64,000 bases of DNA from Kalaharituber pfeilii (GCA_015179045.1 WHUZ01000152.1:1-64000), one strand, 5' to 3'. Numbered from the stretch's first letter, positions 1 through 10,045 are shown. The notes: generated by a model from the letters alone, not told the origin. Made by a program: numbers and translations.

Positions 1-201
1 ACAGCCAAATATCTCCGAAGGAGCCGCCATATACAGCACCGATTCCATTATCTGAGGGAGGAAGTCAACAATGGGGATCTCCGCATAGTTACGATACCGG
101 GGAAGGAGAACCCGGCCGACATCCTAACCAAAATCACCCCGATGTCGACAATCAAAGATTGGAAGAATTGTTGGATGGGATCAACTGGGAAGAATGGATG
201 A
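1..201 (+). CDS. Ty1/copia polyprotein, C-terminal end of RNase H (partial)
   Basis: The frame open from base 1 to a TGA at 199-201 encodes about 66 residues with the end of a copia RNase H: a RSRHIQHRFHYLRE block followed by a PADILTK motif. These match the H-I-x-x-R-xHFIRE and ADxLTK signatures of Ty1/copia RNase H. The element enters from the left edge, so its 5' part is outside the window. It is a different copia family from the 25-40 kb complex, whose matching block reads [15 protein letters not shown]. The family is clear; whether the full element is intact cannot be seen. Confidence 0.8.
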   Translation, partial: TAKYLRRSRHIQHRFHYLREEVNNGDLRIVTIPGKENPADILTKITPMSTIKDWKNCWMGSTGKNG

Positions 202-267
202 GAAGTATCGGCTCGGATACCCATGAAGGTGCTGGCTGGTGGGATCAAATGCTCGAGTAAGGGAGGC

Positions 268-552
268 TGTAGGAATCACGTTGTACTCTCGCTGTAGGGA
301 TTATTATGGTCTAAGCCCGAAACGGCCCCTTTATGGATAGAGGAGAAACAAGGGTCCCAAAACGGCCGGTTTATGGTAAAAGGAGCAGGATATAAGGGAC
401 GAATTTCCTATGTGTTTATTGTTTTCGCCAGAGCAGAGCTAGAAATCGTGTACTTAGCAAGCTTTCATATACGCTGAATTTTACCTGTTGATTTATCACG
501 CAAACGCAACCATTCCTCCACACATAGCCTCGTAATTCTTAGAGTAACCACA
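268..552 (+). repeat. Putative 3' LTR of the left-edge copia element
   Basis: A purine run (GAGTAAGGGAGG) lies just downstream of the RNase H stop, as a polypurine tract should. It is followed by TGTAGGAATCACG, and a CA dinucleotide ends the segment at 552. The partner LTR is outside the window, so the boundaries are inferred from the TG..CA ends only. Confidence 0.35.
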
Positions 553-931
553 CCAGGCATGGTGAGCTATTATTGATCAGTCCCGCTTCTAGCTTGCTGG
601 TTGAGACTGCCCCTAATTTTCACGTCGAATTCAGCCGCAAGTACCAGTGTAAGAGGACAGATAGTATAGATCACTACCGCCTGTGAGAGACCGGGAGAGT
701 GAGAGCTGGCGGAACGAACGTACAACTGATAGTGCGAGCGGGTGCGAGAGAAGATTGCTTGATTGATTGATGATTTCTAGCTAACGCTCCGTAACCATAC
801 AAATATATAACCCATACATCCCATCACGTGCCACCGCATGCCAAGCTTCCCTCTCTTATGCGCACATCCTCATTATGTCAGCGTCCCCACACCAGTCCAC
901 TGGTTAGACAAACAGGTGTGATAGACCTCTC
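553..931. other. Non-coding; degenerate dispersed repeat
   Basis: No gene was recognised. The stretch CTGGCGGAACGAACGTAC at 706-723 and its GCGAG-rich surroundings recur at 59765-59782 next to the 57-60 kb LINE. This points to a decayed repeat, possibly LTR-derived. Confidence 0.3.
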
Positions 932-940
932 ATAGTGGGG

Positions 941-944
<4 letters not shown>

Positions 945-977
<33 letters not shown>

Positions 978-1265
978 TCATTACTCGCGTGCCGCCCTGG
1001 GGGCTATGGCGAGATTGGTCACATGAGATTAGATACATATGAAGGTAGAAGAAAAGGAATAAGAAAAGATCCTGTGTGTCTCCTATGCCCCTGCCCACTC
1101 CAAGATGTCTCTTAGTGGGTCTGTGTCCTTGCTCTTCGGAGGAGTGACCAAGTCTTGCATGCCCCCTGGCCACTTTCGTTTCCATGTCCTGCACCTAGTG
1201 AGCACATGTTCAGTAGTCTCCTCCTCCTCCCCACACCATCGACATTCTGGGCTGTCTGCTTTCAT
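945..1265 (-). mobile_element. 5'-truncated LINE fragment, tail family A
   Basis: Read on the minus strand, this is the last part of a LINE ORF2, its 3'UTR, the family A tail (CGCCATAGCC..GGGCGGCACGCGAGTAATGATAT) and poly(A). The ORF2 remnant (1083-1283) has the C-terminal zinc motif CRWCGEEEETTEHVLTRC and ends in LEWAGA. A perfect 13-bp target-site duplication, ATAGTGGGGGGGA, lies at 932-944 and 1266-1278. The short open frame reads partly into the duplication and is not a gene. Confidence 0.85.
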
Positions 1266-1348
1266 ATAGTGGGGGGGAGGCATAGCACAACGTGCTCATG
1301 TCATGATTGAGAACGTGTTTGTTGACAACGTAACACTTATTTACAATT

Positions 1349-1675
1349 CGACGGCACCAGATGTGGCAGAGTGGGGCTCACTTGACCGGTACAGCATGTT
1401 CCTCTCGACGGCACTGGATGTGACAAAATGAGCGCGATGTGACAGGTACGGCAGGTTCCTCTTGATGGCACAGGATGTGGCAGAATGAACTCTATTGATA
1501 GGTGTGGCAGGTCCCTCTTGACGGTGCGAGATGAGGTGGAATGAACTGAACTGACAGCTATGGCAGGTCTGTGCCTCGACGGCACGAGATGTAGCAAAAT
1601 GGGGTCAATTACAGGCATGGCAGCTCTCTTGACGGTGTGAAATGAGGCAGAATGAGCTGAGTTTAATAGGCCAAT
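1349..1675. repeat. Degenerate ~59-bp minisatellite
   Basis: About five diverged units follow the pattern GACGGCAC..GATGTGGCA-GAATGA..GACAGG-TATGGCAGGT-CCTCT, spaced roughly 58-60 bp apart. Both strands give an open frame only because of the periodicity. No coding function is indicated. Confidence 0.6.
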
Positions 1676-2371
1676 TCAGGAGCATGGAGGCAGCGGTAGG
1701 GTGCAGACGACGGCATGGCATGGTCACATGATGAAACGGCACCTTTATATAGATCGCGATTCCTCGTAATAAAGGAAAAATTAGTTACTAACAGAGTCAA
1801 GGTTATGTCTACAAAGGTGAGAGCACTCAGGACGATATTAAAATTGTGGGTAGACAAGACAGCGCGTCCCCAACGAGGCGTATTGAGTCAATTGCGCCCT
1901 GAACGGAGGAGGATGTGTCAAACACGTTGTAGCATACAGTAACTCAACCGAGCCCTGCGTTGGAAACGTGGCTGATTGTGTGTGTTCGCTGTCGAGTGTG
2001 TGCCCCAGCGCCCTGCACTCCTGGATGGCGCAAACCGAATTTGTTCCTGGTGTTTTACAATACCGTTCCTTCCATAAGTACACCAGGTCAAGGTCTTGAA
2101 AATACTCACAAAGGCGTTACAGCAGCTGGGTTCATATTCTGAGCACAATATTCGTATACTTATCAACACGCTTAAAATCCAATATCAGAGTCTAAAGAGC
2201 TTAAGCTGCTCTTTTTTTACATCAGATCAACTTTAGCTGCGAAAATGATTTGTTTCTGATTCCTATATGCAATTTGATGCAACATCCTGTACAAATATTC
2301 TACAAATCCCACTCTCTTCATGTATTGCGATAACGAATACTGGCTTGAAGTTTCCTTTTGCATCAAGCTTC
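1676..2371. other. No recognisable gene
   Basis: Only short open frames on both strands were seen, with no recognised family, RNA or repeat. Confidence 0.4.
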
Positions 2372-2383
2372 ATGCATTCGGAA

Positions 2384-2447
2384 CTCGCCATAGCCCATAG
2401 GGCGGTATGCGAGTGATGATATTAAAAAAAAAAAAAAAAAAAAAAAA
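2384..2447 (+). mobile_element. Micro-insertion: family A LINE tail only
   Basis: A 64-bp insert holds only the last ~40 bp of the family A tail plus poly(A). It is flanked by the perfect 12-bp duplication ATGCATTCGGAA at 2372-2383 and 2448-2459. This is an extreme 5' truncation from target-primed reverse transcription. Confidence 0.9.
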
Positions 2448-2705
2448 ATGCATTCGGAATCTCAAGGGGCATTTAATTGCGTGTGGGAAAAGTTAATTTG
2501 GTTAGATGCAATAGAGTTTCTGTTACCAAATATTGTGCTTGCAGATCAAGCATAAGGTTTAATTGCATCTCTAGCACGGCTGTGACATTGGTAATCTAGT
2601 ATCAACTGTATGAGTGGCATCAAAGCACCAGTTACCAACTCTAGCTGTTATGATGAACGCTGCTTCAAAAAGTTTTGAAGGGGCTGACTAACATACTATA
2701 CAGTC

Positions 2706-3022
2706 GACAGTGGAGGCACCAGGAGGATTCACCGGAGTGTAGGTGGTGTGGTGAGGCGCTCGAGAATTACGTTCACATAATGACGGCGTGGAAGAAAAGG
2801 TTGCCGAGGGGGGAGGCGGGGCTGAAGCAACCGACGAAGCAAGACGGGGAAGGAGACACGGTGGCGGAGGTCTTGGACTGGGCGGCGGAGTGAGGCACGC
2901 TTCTTCTTTCTACTTCTATTGTATCTCTGTTTTCTCGTTTCACATAATATTTGTTACATAACCCCTCGCCATAGCCTGTAAGGCGGCATGCGAGTAATGA
3001 AATAAAAAAAAAAAAAAAAAAA
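2706..3022 (+). mobile_element. 5'-truncated LINE fragment, tail family A
   Basis: The fragment encodes the LINE ORF2 C-terminus: RQWRHQEDSPECRWCG, then a Leu-Asp-Trp-Ala-Ala-Glu end at 2893. The 3'UTR, tail and poly(A) follow. A 13-bp duplication with one mismatch (ATAC[T/C]ATACAGTC) lies at 2693-2705 and 3023-3035. The target is the terminal inverted repeat of a mariner-like element, so this insertion is younger than that element. Confidence 0.85.
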
Positions 3023-3030
3023 ATACCATA

Positions 3031-3440
3031 CAGTCACTGGTCAAAAATCTTTGTGACGCCACTTTTCTTGGCACCTCAAAATCCTTGCCTGCGCAGCTCA
3101 TGTCTCCACGATCCACAGCCCAGTTTCAGAAGTTGTACCGTATTAACTCACTTAAGAGGTAAAACACAAACGCGCGCTAGTGTGGTCTTGGCAGAACTTC
3201 AGGCGCTATTGATTGCGCTAGCGCGCGCTTTGGTACAATATTGGTATTTTTTTTTTTTTTTTTTTTTCTTTTTGAGTCTCAGTCTCGAGGTTAGCAGCAC
3301 GGTAATTCGGCGTGCCTGTGCGTAATACACGCGGACTGGCGCTAAGAGGCTTGCCAAGACCACCATAGCGCGCGTTTGTGTTTTACCTCTTAAGTGAGTT
3401 AATACGGTACCTGCAATTTGTATCTAGTAGTACATTAAAT
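3031..3440 (+). mobile_element. One end of a mariner-like element (same family as 5011-7858 and 12065-13366)
   Basis: It starts CAGTCACTGGTCAAAAATCT after a TA at 3029-3030. It tracks the 12065 copy through GCCACTTTTCTTGGCACCTC and CAGAAGTTGTACCTGCAA. The second end was not found, so the copy is truncated or decayed. A 270-bp MITE sits inside it. Confidence 0.6.
3138..3407. mobile_element. 270-bp MITE with TA duplication
   Basis: Near-perfect inverted ends (CCGTATTAACTCACTTAAGA and its reverse complement, continuing through GGTAAAACACAAACGCGCGC) are flanked by TA at 3136-3137 and 3408-3409. The uninterrupted target GTTGTACCTGCAA is visible in the related copy near 12180. The TA duplication fits the Tc1/mariner group. 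There is no coding sequence; a T-run is at 3246-3267. Confidence 0.8.
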
Positions 3441-3477
3441 CCTCAACTTAGGTGATAATCGGAATGCACTGCTATTA

Positions 3478-3880
3478 GTGGTTATCAGTTATGCGTCACG
3501 TAACTGTTATTTGGGGTGACATGACATAAGCAAAGCTCTTACTGGCTGATTTAGTTGCCTGAGCCACCGATCTTGTTGTGCAAAGTTACGAGTATTTTGA
3601 TTAAATACAGTTGATTCGTTAAGTTATGATTGATTAATTGTGACTATTCGACGGTTTATACACAACTGATATGTACATGATTTCCTTGATAGCATTAGGC
3701 TGTAGGCATTCCGCACGTACTATCGAGGTCATTCATATCTTGCATGCCATACCTCACGATGCCGTCGATGCTATAGTATAATATTCCAACGGAAGTCTTG
3801 GACAACGGGTACGCATAACACGTCTTAAATCTACCACTTCATGAGCACACCCATGAACGTAACGCATAACTGATAACCAC
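3478..3880. mobile_element. 403-bp MITE with TA duplication
   Basis: Inverted ends GTGGTTATCAGTTATGCGT (left) and its reverse complement (right) are flanked by TA at 3476-3477 and 3881-3882. The interior has no coding potential. The similarity between arms beyond the first ~20 bp is weak. Confidence 0.65.
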
Positions 3881-3882
3881 TA

Positions 3883-4385
3883 TTATATATTTAGAGAATA
3901 ATGATTTTGTAAAGAGAGCTAATTTATTCGTCTATGCATATAGGCTTTGATATTTAAGATGTTATTCAGCCCAACAAACTGAAACTATCGCTGGCCTCTT
4001 GAAGAAGCAAGCCTACAATCACCGCTTCAGGCACCTCTGACAGATTATGTTTGAATCTTCAGTGGATTCTGAATCAGAAATCTGACGGTCGTATCAAAAC
4101 TGCTATTGGGTTCCTTAAGTCTTGATGAGTCCTGGTGGTGTTATCACGCATTATGCTCTCAATCTCATTCGACCTGAGTAGCTAAAGGTATGTGGGGAAG
4201 TGTCAATTTACAATACGAAATCAAGTTCAGCTTCCGTTTTATCATGAGCTCAAGCCCATTGTCTCCACTTCCAATATTTCACTATCAGCGATTCATTCTC
4301 ATTGGTACCTAAATTTTTCTACTGAGCTTCCACCAGCTAGGTCTTGTGCTACGCCTGGTCCCACTCTTCCAACACATGCCGGGAC
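3883..4385. other. No recognisable gene
   Basis: AT-rich DNA with no recognised element. A 240-codon open frame starting at 4192 runs on into a dispersed repeat and low-complexity DNA and is not credible as a gene. Confidence 0.4.
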
Positions 4386-4389
4386 CCTG

Positions 4390-4545
4390 CAACTACCTGT
4401 CAGGGTCTACCCGCAAAGGGGATATCCACCTGTAAAGCTGCTAGTGACGATTCGGCCTGATCAACTGATAGCTACAGTCTGGCAATGGAACATGGGTTGG
4501 ACACGGACGTGTATCACAAGGAACGCCGGCATGGTCAGAGCGGTA
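4390..4545 (-). repeat. Dispersed repeat, copy 1
   Basis: The reverse complement (TGATACACGTCCGTGTCCAA .. TAGCTATCAGTTGATCAGGC .. CACTAGCAGCTTTACAGG) matches 9775-9930 and 47285-47415 on the plus strand. The nature of the element is unknown; it may be LTR- or SINE-derived. Confidence 0.6.
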
Positions 4546-4749
4546 GGACAGTGCCTCGGGCACGGACCGGGATTTCCGGAGGAACAGCCACACCTCGGAG
4601 AAACAGTCAGGGCCGGAGCTATGAAGATAGATAGATATGGTTGGGGACGCGACATTTGGTTTGATAACGAAGCACATGATATACATGGGCACAAACACGT
4701 TTTGCCCCATTATGTAGCGAGTTTGAAGGTTCCCCATCGTTCTCCCACA

Positions 4750-4905
4750 GCTTTACCGCTTCAGCCACTCTACCACTTCCACCACTCCACTACTCCCACT
4801 GGTCTCACTGCTGCTTTGCTGGCACTGCTGCTACTGCTCGCACTGCTCCTACTGCTCCCACTGCTGCTACTGCTCCTACCGCCCAATCACTCTGCCACAC
4901 TCTAC
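4750..4905. repeat. CTG/CTA-type trinucleotide low-complexity tract
   Basis: Imperfect repeats of CTGCTACTGCTC and CCACTCC make up the tract. Open frames through it read as Leu/Ala runs and are artefacts. Confidence 0.6.
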
Positions 4906-5161
4906 ATATCCTAGCCTAGCTGTGCTAGTTGTTCACTTGCATATAGCTATTGCATTGGTCGCACACAACATGAAACCAAGTGGTAAAAGGGCTTTTGCGT
5001 AAGGGATGTACAGTCACTGGTCAAAAGTCTTGGTGAAAGGTATCTGAGCACCCAGCGGTGACAATGTCCATATGAAAAAAATTTGAGATATCTCCACAAT
5101 GTAATATCTACAAAAGGTTATTGATGACAGGGTACAGTATTCCATACAAAAACTGTGACTT

Positions 5162-5357
5162 TGTAACGCAGGTGGCAAACGCGGAGAGTTACCGTCTGCC
5201 AGGCCAAAAAGACACTTGACTAGCGATACTCGCTAGTCCCCTGCGTAGCTCATATAGCACTCATTTATGCGACTGCAACGCTTTCCGGCTGTCGCATATC
5301 GCGTGCCTCGCAGATGCGCGCGTACATCCCGCCTACGGTTGCGGTGAGCCCGTAGCA
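5162..5357 (+). mobile_element. Small repeat 'S' with TG..CA ends, copy 1
   Basis: A 196-bp insert runs from TGTAACGCAGG to CCGTAGCA with GACTT on both sides (5157-5161 and 5358-5362). The ends and 5-bp duplication suit a small solo LTR, though the ends are also loosely inverted. The body recurs at 6985-7160 (reverse) and 20187-20409, sharing CTGCGTAGCTCATATAGCA. Confidence 0.65.
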
Positions 5358-5870
5358 GACTTTTTGGAATGTTATATCTCTTTAGTACTGCAACTAGCTA
5401 GACAATCAGGATTTTTTCTATGATAGGTACTACCTGAAACTTCATGGTTCTGGTTGCAGAACAGATTGGGGTTGTATGGCTGCCGAGATAAAATCGCAAA
5501 CTTCAAAGAACGCCAAGGTTGCCAAATTCCCATACAAAATTGGCATTTTGAGGTCAAATATCGGTATCTGAAAATAAATAGCTCCGTACAGAACCCGCAA
5601 CACAATGTAAAAACATATTAAAAATATGAAATGAGATGGACTCGATATGTATTATCATAGTGAAATTGATTAGCTCCAAAAACATCCTCCTTATATAGAA
5701 CTAGACTATTATACAGAGAAAACTTAGGTAAAAAATACCAGAATCTGCTCTTTATTTATTGGTCCATATAATTGATTGCCACTATTCTCATGATTGCTGC
5801 ATGTGATATGCAATACTATAGACATGGCTCCATAAATTGCAGGTACAATTTCTGAAATTGGGCTATAGAT

Positions 5871-5927
5871 GGTGGACCTCGCTATAGCCTATAAGGCGGC
5901 ATGCGAGTAATGAAATAAAAAAGAAAA
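5871..5927 (+). mobile_element. Micro-insertion: family A tail
   Basis: A tail-only insert (CTCGCTATAGCC..GGCGGCATGCGAGTAATGAAAT plus A-rich end) lies between TATAGAT at 5864-5870 and 5928-5934. The uninterrupted sequence is present in the 12065 copy (CATAGCCCAACTTCAG, reverse complement). Confidence 0.75.
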
Positions 5928-5982
5928 TATAGATCGTGGAGATATGAGCATTTGAAGCCATACAAGCAAGCAATTTAAGGTA

Positions 5983-7815
5983 CTGTCGCTTACCTATTAG
6001 TGACCGAGCACCTATTAGTGACCGATCTCTTGGCACTCCTCCTCGTACAACTTCTACATGCAATATCTTCGGCGTCAGGCATGCTAGCAACATGAGGTAA
6101 ATTGCACAATATACAGCAGGTGCACCTGAATATTTGAAGGTTATTTGATGGCCATACTATATATACATCTTTTGTAATTCAATGATATGCAGAGAAAGTA
6201 TAGCATTCTACCCCCCCCTTGCATAGCAAAGGATAGCATACACTAAATATTATATGATTATCCTCAACTATAGCTCTTCACACTCTCAAGTGGCTATAGA
6301 AGAAGATAGCTAACTTAAATGGTGATAGGATAAGGCTGCTCTGAATTTCGGTAGCCTCAAAGCAGTCGCTGAAATGGCCGAAAATGCCGGAAGTGCCAAA
6401 ACTTCCAATATGCTCTTCTATTACTTGCAACAAGCAACTACATATACTAAAAATAACAGGATTAATAGCTGTAAGACCACTCTTATGATTACGATAGTAT
6501 GTAATATAATTGGGAGTGTTGGCTACTAGGAAAACATCCTCAAGTATAGTATAGTAGATTTCAGGACTGATAGTATTAATTGCTAGGAAAAATACTATTA
6601 TGAGTGCGACAGCCTCTAGTAGGATAATAGGATTGGTAGACCTAATAGATATCTATACCAACAATAGTATATAGCTGCAGAATTAGCTGGTATAGAAGTA
6701 CCCTGACGGCTATAATAGCATATACCTAACTGACAGAATTAGTTGATGAAATGAACTTCTTACTATGTCAATATTGGTAGCATATACTATAGTTGATAGA
6801 GGAGGTAAGAATAATAGTATTACTGCCATACGCATCTATATAGAATGATATAGGGAGTAATACTTACAAAAATTTAGTATTTCTTATAGTAATATAATAA
6901 GCGGAATTGTGTCTGGATATACACTATCCTATAATGACCTGATAGGTATAATTAGCTGCAAGAACTTCTGTCAAGGTGGTTAGTATCTTGTTATAGGTTC
7001 ACTGCAACCATACGGCGGGCAGTCAGTAGATACATATATGTAAGTAATATATGAGCTGATAGTACTAGCGACGGTGCTGGTACAGTACCGGCGCTGGCAT
7101 CGCAGTCACATAAATGAGTGCTATATGAGCTACGCAGAGGACTAGCATATGTAGAGCACTCAGGACAAGATCTATAGAGAGTAATGGTACTCTGATATTG
7201 AAGTAGCAGCAATTGGCATAAATTTATGCTTGCTGATAGAATATAGCAATTAAAGAATTGGTTCATCATATATCTACTACTTTAGTTATACAAAACACTA
7301 TTGATTATATGAAGAGCATAGAAATGCTGCTTTTAGAGTGGTATATTGGTTGCAGTGGAGTATATTATGTGTGCAGCAGGACATACTGGCAGCTTTAGCA
7401 CTTCCGGCACTTTCGGATATTTTGGTAACTGCTTTTGAGGCTACAGAAATCTATAGTAACTTATCCCACCATCATTTAGGTAAGCTACCCTTCTTCTATA
7501 GCCACTTGAAAGTACAAAGAGCTATAGTTGAGGATAGTCATATGGTATTTAGTATATGCTATTCTTTGCTATGCAAGGAGGGGGTAGAATGCTATACCTT
7601 CTCTGCATATCATTGAATTACAAAAGGTGTATATATAGTGTGGCCATCAAATATCCTCCAAATGTTCAGGCATGCCTGCTGTATATTCTGCAATTTACCT
7701 TATGTTGCTAGCATGCCTGACGCTGAAGATATTGCATGTGGAAGTTGTACGAGGAGGGGTGCCAAGAGATCGGTCACTAATAGGTGCTCGGTCACTAATA
7801 ATGGGTAAGCGACAG
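5983..7815. mobile_element. Long-arm inverted-repeat element (1.8 kb) with TA duplication
   Basis: Both ends begin CTGTCGCTTACC and lie between TA at 5981-5982 and 7816-7817. The arms, about 5983-6405 and 7395-7815, are inverted copies, sharing for instance ACCTATTAGTGACCGATCTC and GTAATTCAATGATATGCAGA. The AT-rich middle has no transposase frame and contains a degenerate copy of repeat S. The empty target GG-TA-CC can be inferred from the 12065 relative. The unusually long arms make it a foldback-like mariner-type element. Confidence 0.75.
6985..7160 (-). repeat. Degenerate copy of small repeat 'S'
   Basis: The reverse complement shares CTAGTCCTCTGCGTAGCTCA and the GGTTGCAGTGAAC end with the copies at 5162 and 20187. 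Its boundaries are eroded. Confidence 0.5.
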
Positions 7816-7956
7816 TACCAAGAAAAAGTGGCGTCACCAAGACTTTGACCAGTGACTGTATATTGTCTATTCCATTTTCAGTTAGCTATTTTCCCTTTTT
7901 GGCTAGATTACTATGTACTAGACACTATACTATATTCGGGAATTACTAAAGAGTGA

Positions 7957-7961
<5 letters not shown>

Positions 7962-7998
<37 letters not shown>

Positions 7999-8461
7999 TT
8001 CATTACTCGCATGCCGCCTGTAAGGCTATGGCGAGGTGTTACTCAAATACATAACGATGAATAGCTAAGGATAAAAGGAAATAAGAATGAAGTGAGTGAA
8101 GGAAAAACGGAAAGTGGATCATCTACTCTGCCGCCCAGTCCAGCACCTCCGCCAGTGTCCTCTCCCCCTTTTCTGTCTTCTTCAACCCCGCCTCCCCTCC
8201 CGGCAGTCTTCTCCTCCATGCCTCACACTCGTTCATGATGTGTTCGAAATTCTCGACCGCTCTGCCACACCATCTACACTCCGGTGAGTCCTCCTTCCCC
8301 ACTCGATGTCTCCATTGTCTCAGTGCCTTGTTTCCCATTATACCGGCGAGTGTGGCTACCCTTCTCCTGTTCCCTAGGTGTTCCAGTCGTCGGTACGCCA
8401 ACTGCAGCCTTTTTCTCTCTTCGGCTCTCTCAGCTTTGGCTTGTTGTCTCATGCCCGAAGG
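7962..8461 (-). mobile_element. 5'-truncated LINE fragment, tail family A
   Basis: On the minus strand, about 115 residues of a LINE ORF2 C-terminus are open (stop at 8123). They include a basic helix rich in Arg/Glu, RRVATLAGIMGNKALRQW, and the zinc motif CRWCGRAVENFEHIMNEC, ending LDWAAE. The 3'UTR, tail and long poly(A) follow. The duplication GTGACAATT is at 7953-7961 and 8462-8470. The frame reads on into flanking DNA at its 5' end, so the listed start is not a real start. Confidence 0.85.
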
Positions 8462-8470
8462 GTGACAATT

Positions 8471-9053
8471 ATGAACCGTATCCATATAAAACTCCTGATC
8501 TTTGACTCTATGAAACACTATAATAAAAAATCAAATAAATAGATATCACTCTGATAAGTTTATTCTTGATTGTCTGATCTATCATATTACAACGTGAAAT
8601 TAATTTTATCTATTTATTTTAGTTGCACTTTAGAGCGTTGAAGTTGGGGTGCCATTTACTCCGCGTACAGATGACTCAACTATATTAATATTGACGGAGT
8701 TACGTGAACTGCTGAAGTTGGTGGTGGTCTGTTAAGGTAGCATAGATACTTGATAGCAATTACAATTACAATATACAGTAGGCACGCAGGGTTCACTATA
8801 AGAAGGGCCAGCAAGAGCTGCCCTCAGTTACATGCTCTATTCACTACATCATCGTAGAAACTGTAACACTACCCCTCTCATTGAGGCAATAGCGAAGGTG
8901 AAGAATTTCGCCCTCAGCCACCAGTTGAGCAAGATCAATGATTTGTCTCCTTTCAAGCTCATTAGGCTGCACAACTTAACAGTCAATTCCAAAGTCGACA
9001 TGAAATTGAAGATTGAATTCCTGATGTTCTTCCTCCAACACACACCCCAAGAG
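8471..9053. other. Unassigned; short open frame at 8832-9065
   Basis: A plus-strand frame of about 70 residues (SHQLSKINDLSPFKLIRLHN region) is open up to the tail insertion at 9054 and seems to resume after it for about 17 codons. It may be a remnant of a retroelement gag or a host gene. No family was recognised. Confidence 0.25.
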
Positions 9054-9119
9054 GTCTCGCCATAGCCCTTAGAGTGGTATGCGAGTAAAGATATATCAAA
9101 AAAAAAAAAAAAAAAAAGA
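9054..9119 (+). mobile_element. Micro-insertion: family A tail
   Basis: CTCGCCATAGCCC..GAGTGGTATGCGAGTAAAGATAT plus poly(A). The probable duplication is imperfect: CCCCAAGAG before and CCCCCTAAGAG after. Confidence 0.7.
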
Positions 9120-9174
9120 AACCCCCTAAGAGTGCAAACCTTAAAGCTGCTACAGCAACAAACTGCCACTAAAC

Positions 9175-9930
9175 TACTGTTACGGAGTCTACCATGATGT
9201 AGCTAAAGTGAGGGTGCAATGTAGGACAACGATTGAAGCTTGACTATCTCTCGAGGGCAGAAAGCCCTCGTTATATAGCCAGCTCCCCGCGCACACCCAC
9301 TGTATGTTCTATTGCTTATGCTATCTATACTTAACAATCGATATCAAGGCTTAACAATCAATAACGTCTTGGTAGCTGAGGCTGTGCACAACAAGCCTAC
9401 ACGTACTCTTTAGTGAGCGGCACGAGCTAGCTCGAGCCGAGCTGGAGGGTGAGCTCGAGCCTGGATTGATTATATACATAATATTGACAAACTAAGCTAA
9501 ATTTTCATCTTTCTCACTACTATCAGCTAAATTGTGCATTTCGAAGTTGTTGGTAGGTCAGAATGAGCTCCAAGTCTCTAATTATTACTATATTAGGTAT
9601 TTACAGTTTATGAAACCTTGTACTGGCTAAGCATTTTAGCGAGCTGTCAAGAAAAACACAAGCATGATCTTGGCTCGTTTGAGCTCGAGCCAGCTCGAGC
9701 TGGCTCGGCTCGTGCCGCTCACTAGTACTCTTGCCACTCGATGCCGCAACTCACTCACTCAACCATGCGCTCTGCTTGTGATACACTTCCGTGACCTGAC
9801 CTGTCAATTGTATTGCCCTGCTGTAGCTATCGGTTGATCAGGCCGAATGGTCACTAGCAGCCTTACGGGTCAACTCAGGTGGATATCCCCAGCATCTCTG
9901 GGTAGGCCCGTGGCAACTACCAGAAAGCCA
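9175..9930 (+). repeat. Dispersed LTR-like repeat, interrupted by a hAT MITE
   Basis: It starts TGTTACGG..CCATGATG and contains GAGGGTGCAATGTAGGACAA. The same order recurs near 46900-46960 (GAGGGTGTAACTTAGGACAA), followed in both places by the TTGATCAGGCCGAATGGTCA block (9832 on; 47337 on). A hairpin CTCGAGGGC..GCCCTCG is at 9251-9275. The retroelement class is not known. Confidence 0.4.
9411..9724. mobile_element. hAT-type MITE (314 bp) with perfect 8-bp duplication
   Basis: Inverted ends TAGTGAGCGGCACGAGC and GCTCGTGCCGCTCACTA are flanked by GTACTCTT at 9403-9410 and 9725-9732. The 8-bp duplication and TAGTG terminus are hAT hallmarks. Subterminal GCTCGAGC repeats are present in both arms. 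It has no coding capacity. Confidence 0.88.
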
Positions 9931-10010
9931 TCAGAGGCAACGAGTCGATAAGGTTATAGAACTATAATCTGGGACGGCATCTGGGGCTAGCGAGGTATCT
10001 GGGACTGGCA

Positions 10011-10011
<1 letters not shown>

Positions 10012-10045
<34 letters not shown>

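Larger units (their letters stand above)
5011..7858 (-). mobile_element. Mariner-like non-autonomous element with nested insertions
   Basis: Inverted ends CAGTCACTGGTCAAAAGTCT (left) and AGACTTTGACCAGTGACTG (right) are flanked by TA at 5009-5010 and 7859-7860. The body is the reverse complement of the 12065-13366 copy, sharing for example the TTTGCGATTTTATCTCGGCA stretch. Three later insertions account for most of its length: 5162-5357, 5871-5927 and 5983-7815. No transposase frame is left, so it needs a helper. TIR start and TA duplication fit the Tc1/mariner superfamily. Confidence 0.8.

Noticed and set aside
1349..1675. Possible CRISPR-like array
   Set aside because: Units are contiguous and diverged with no spacer structure; the genome is eukaryotic.
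4192..4914. 240-codon open frame on the plus strand
   Set aside because: It crosses a dispersed repeat and a CTG/CTA low-complexity tract and has no recognised domain.
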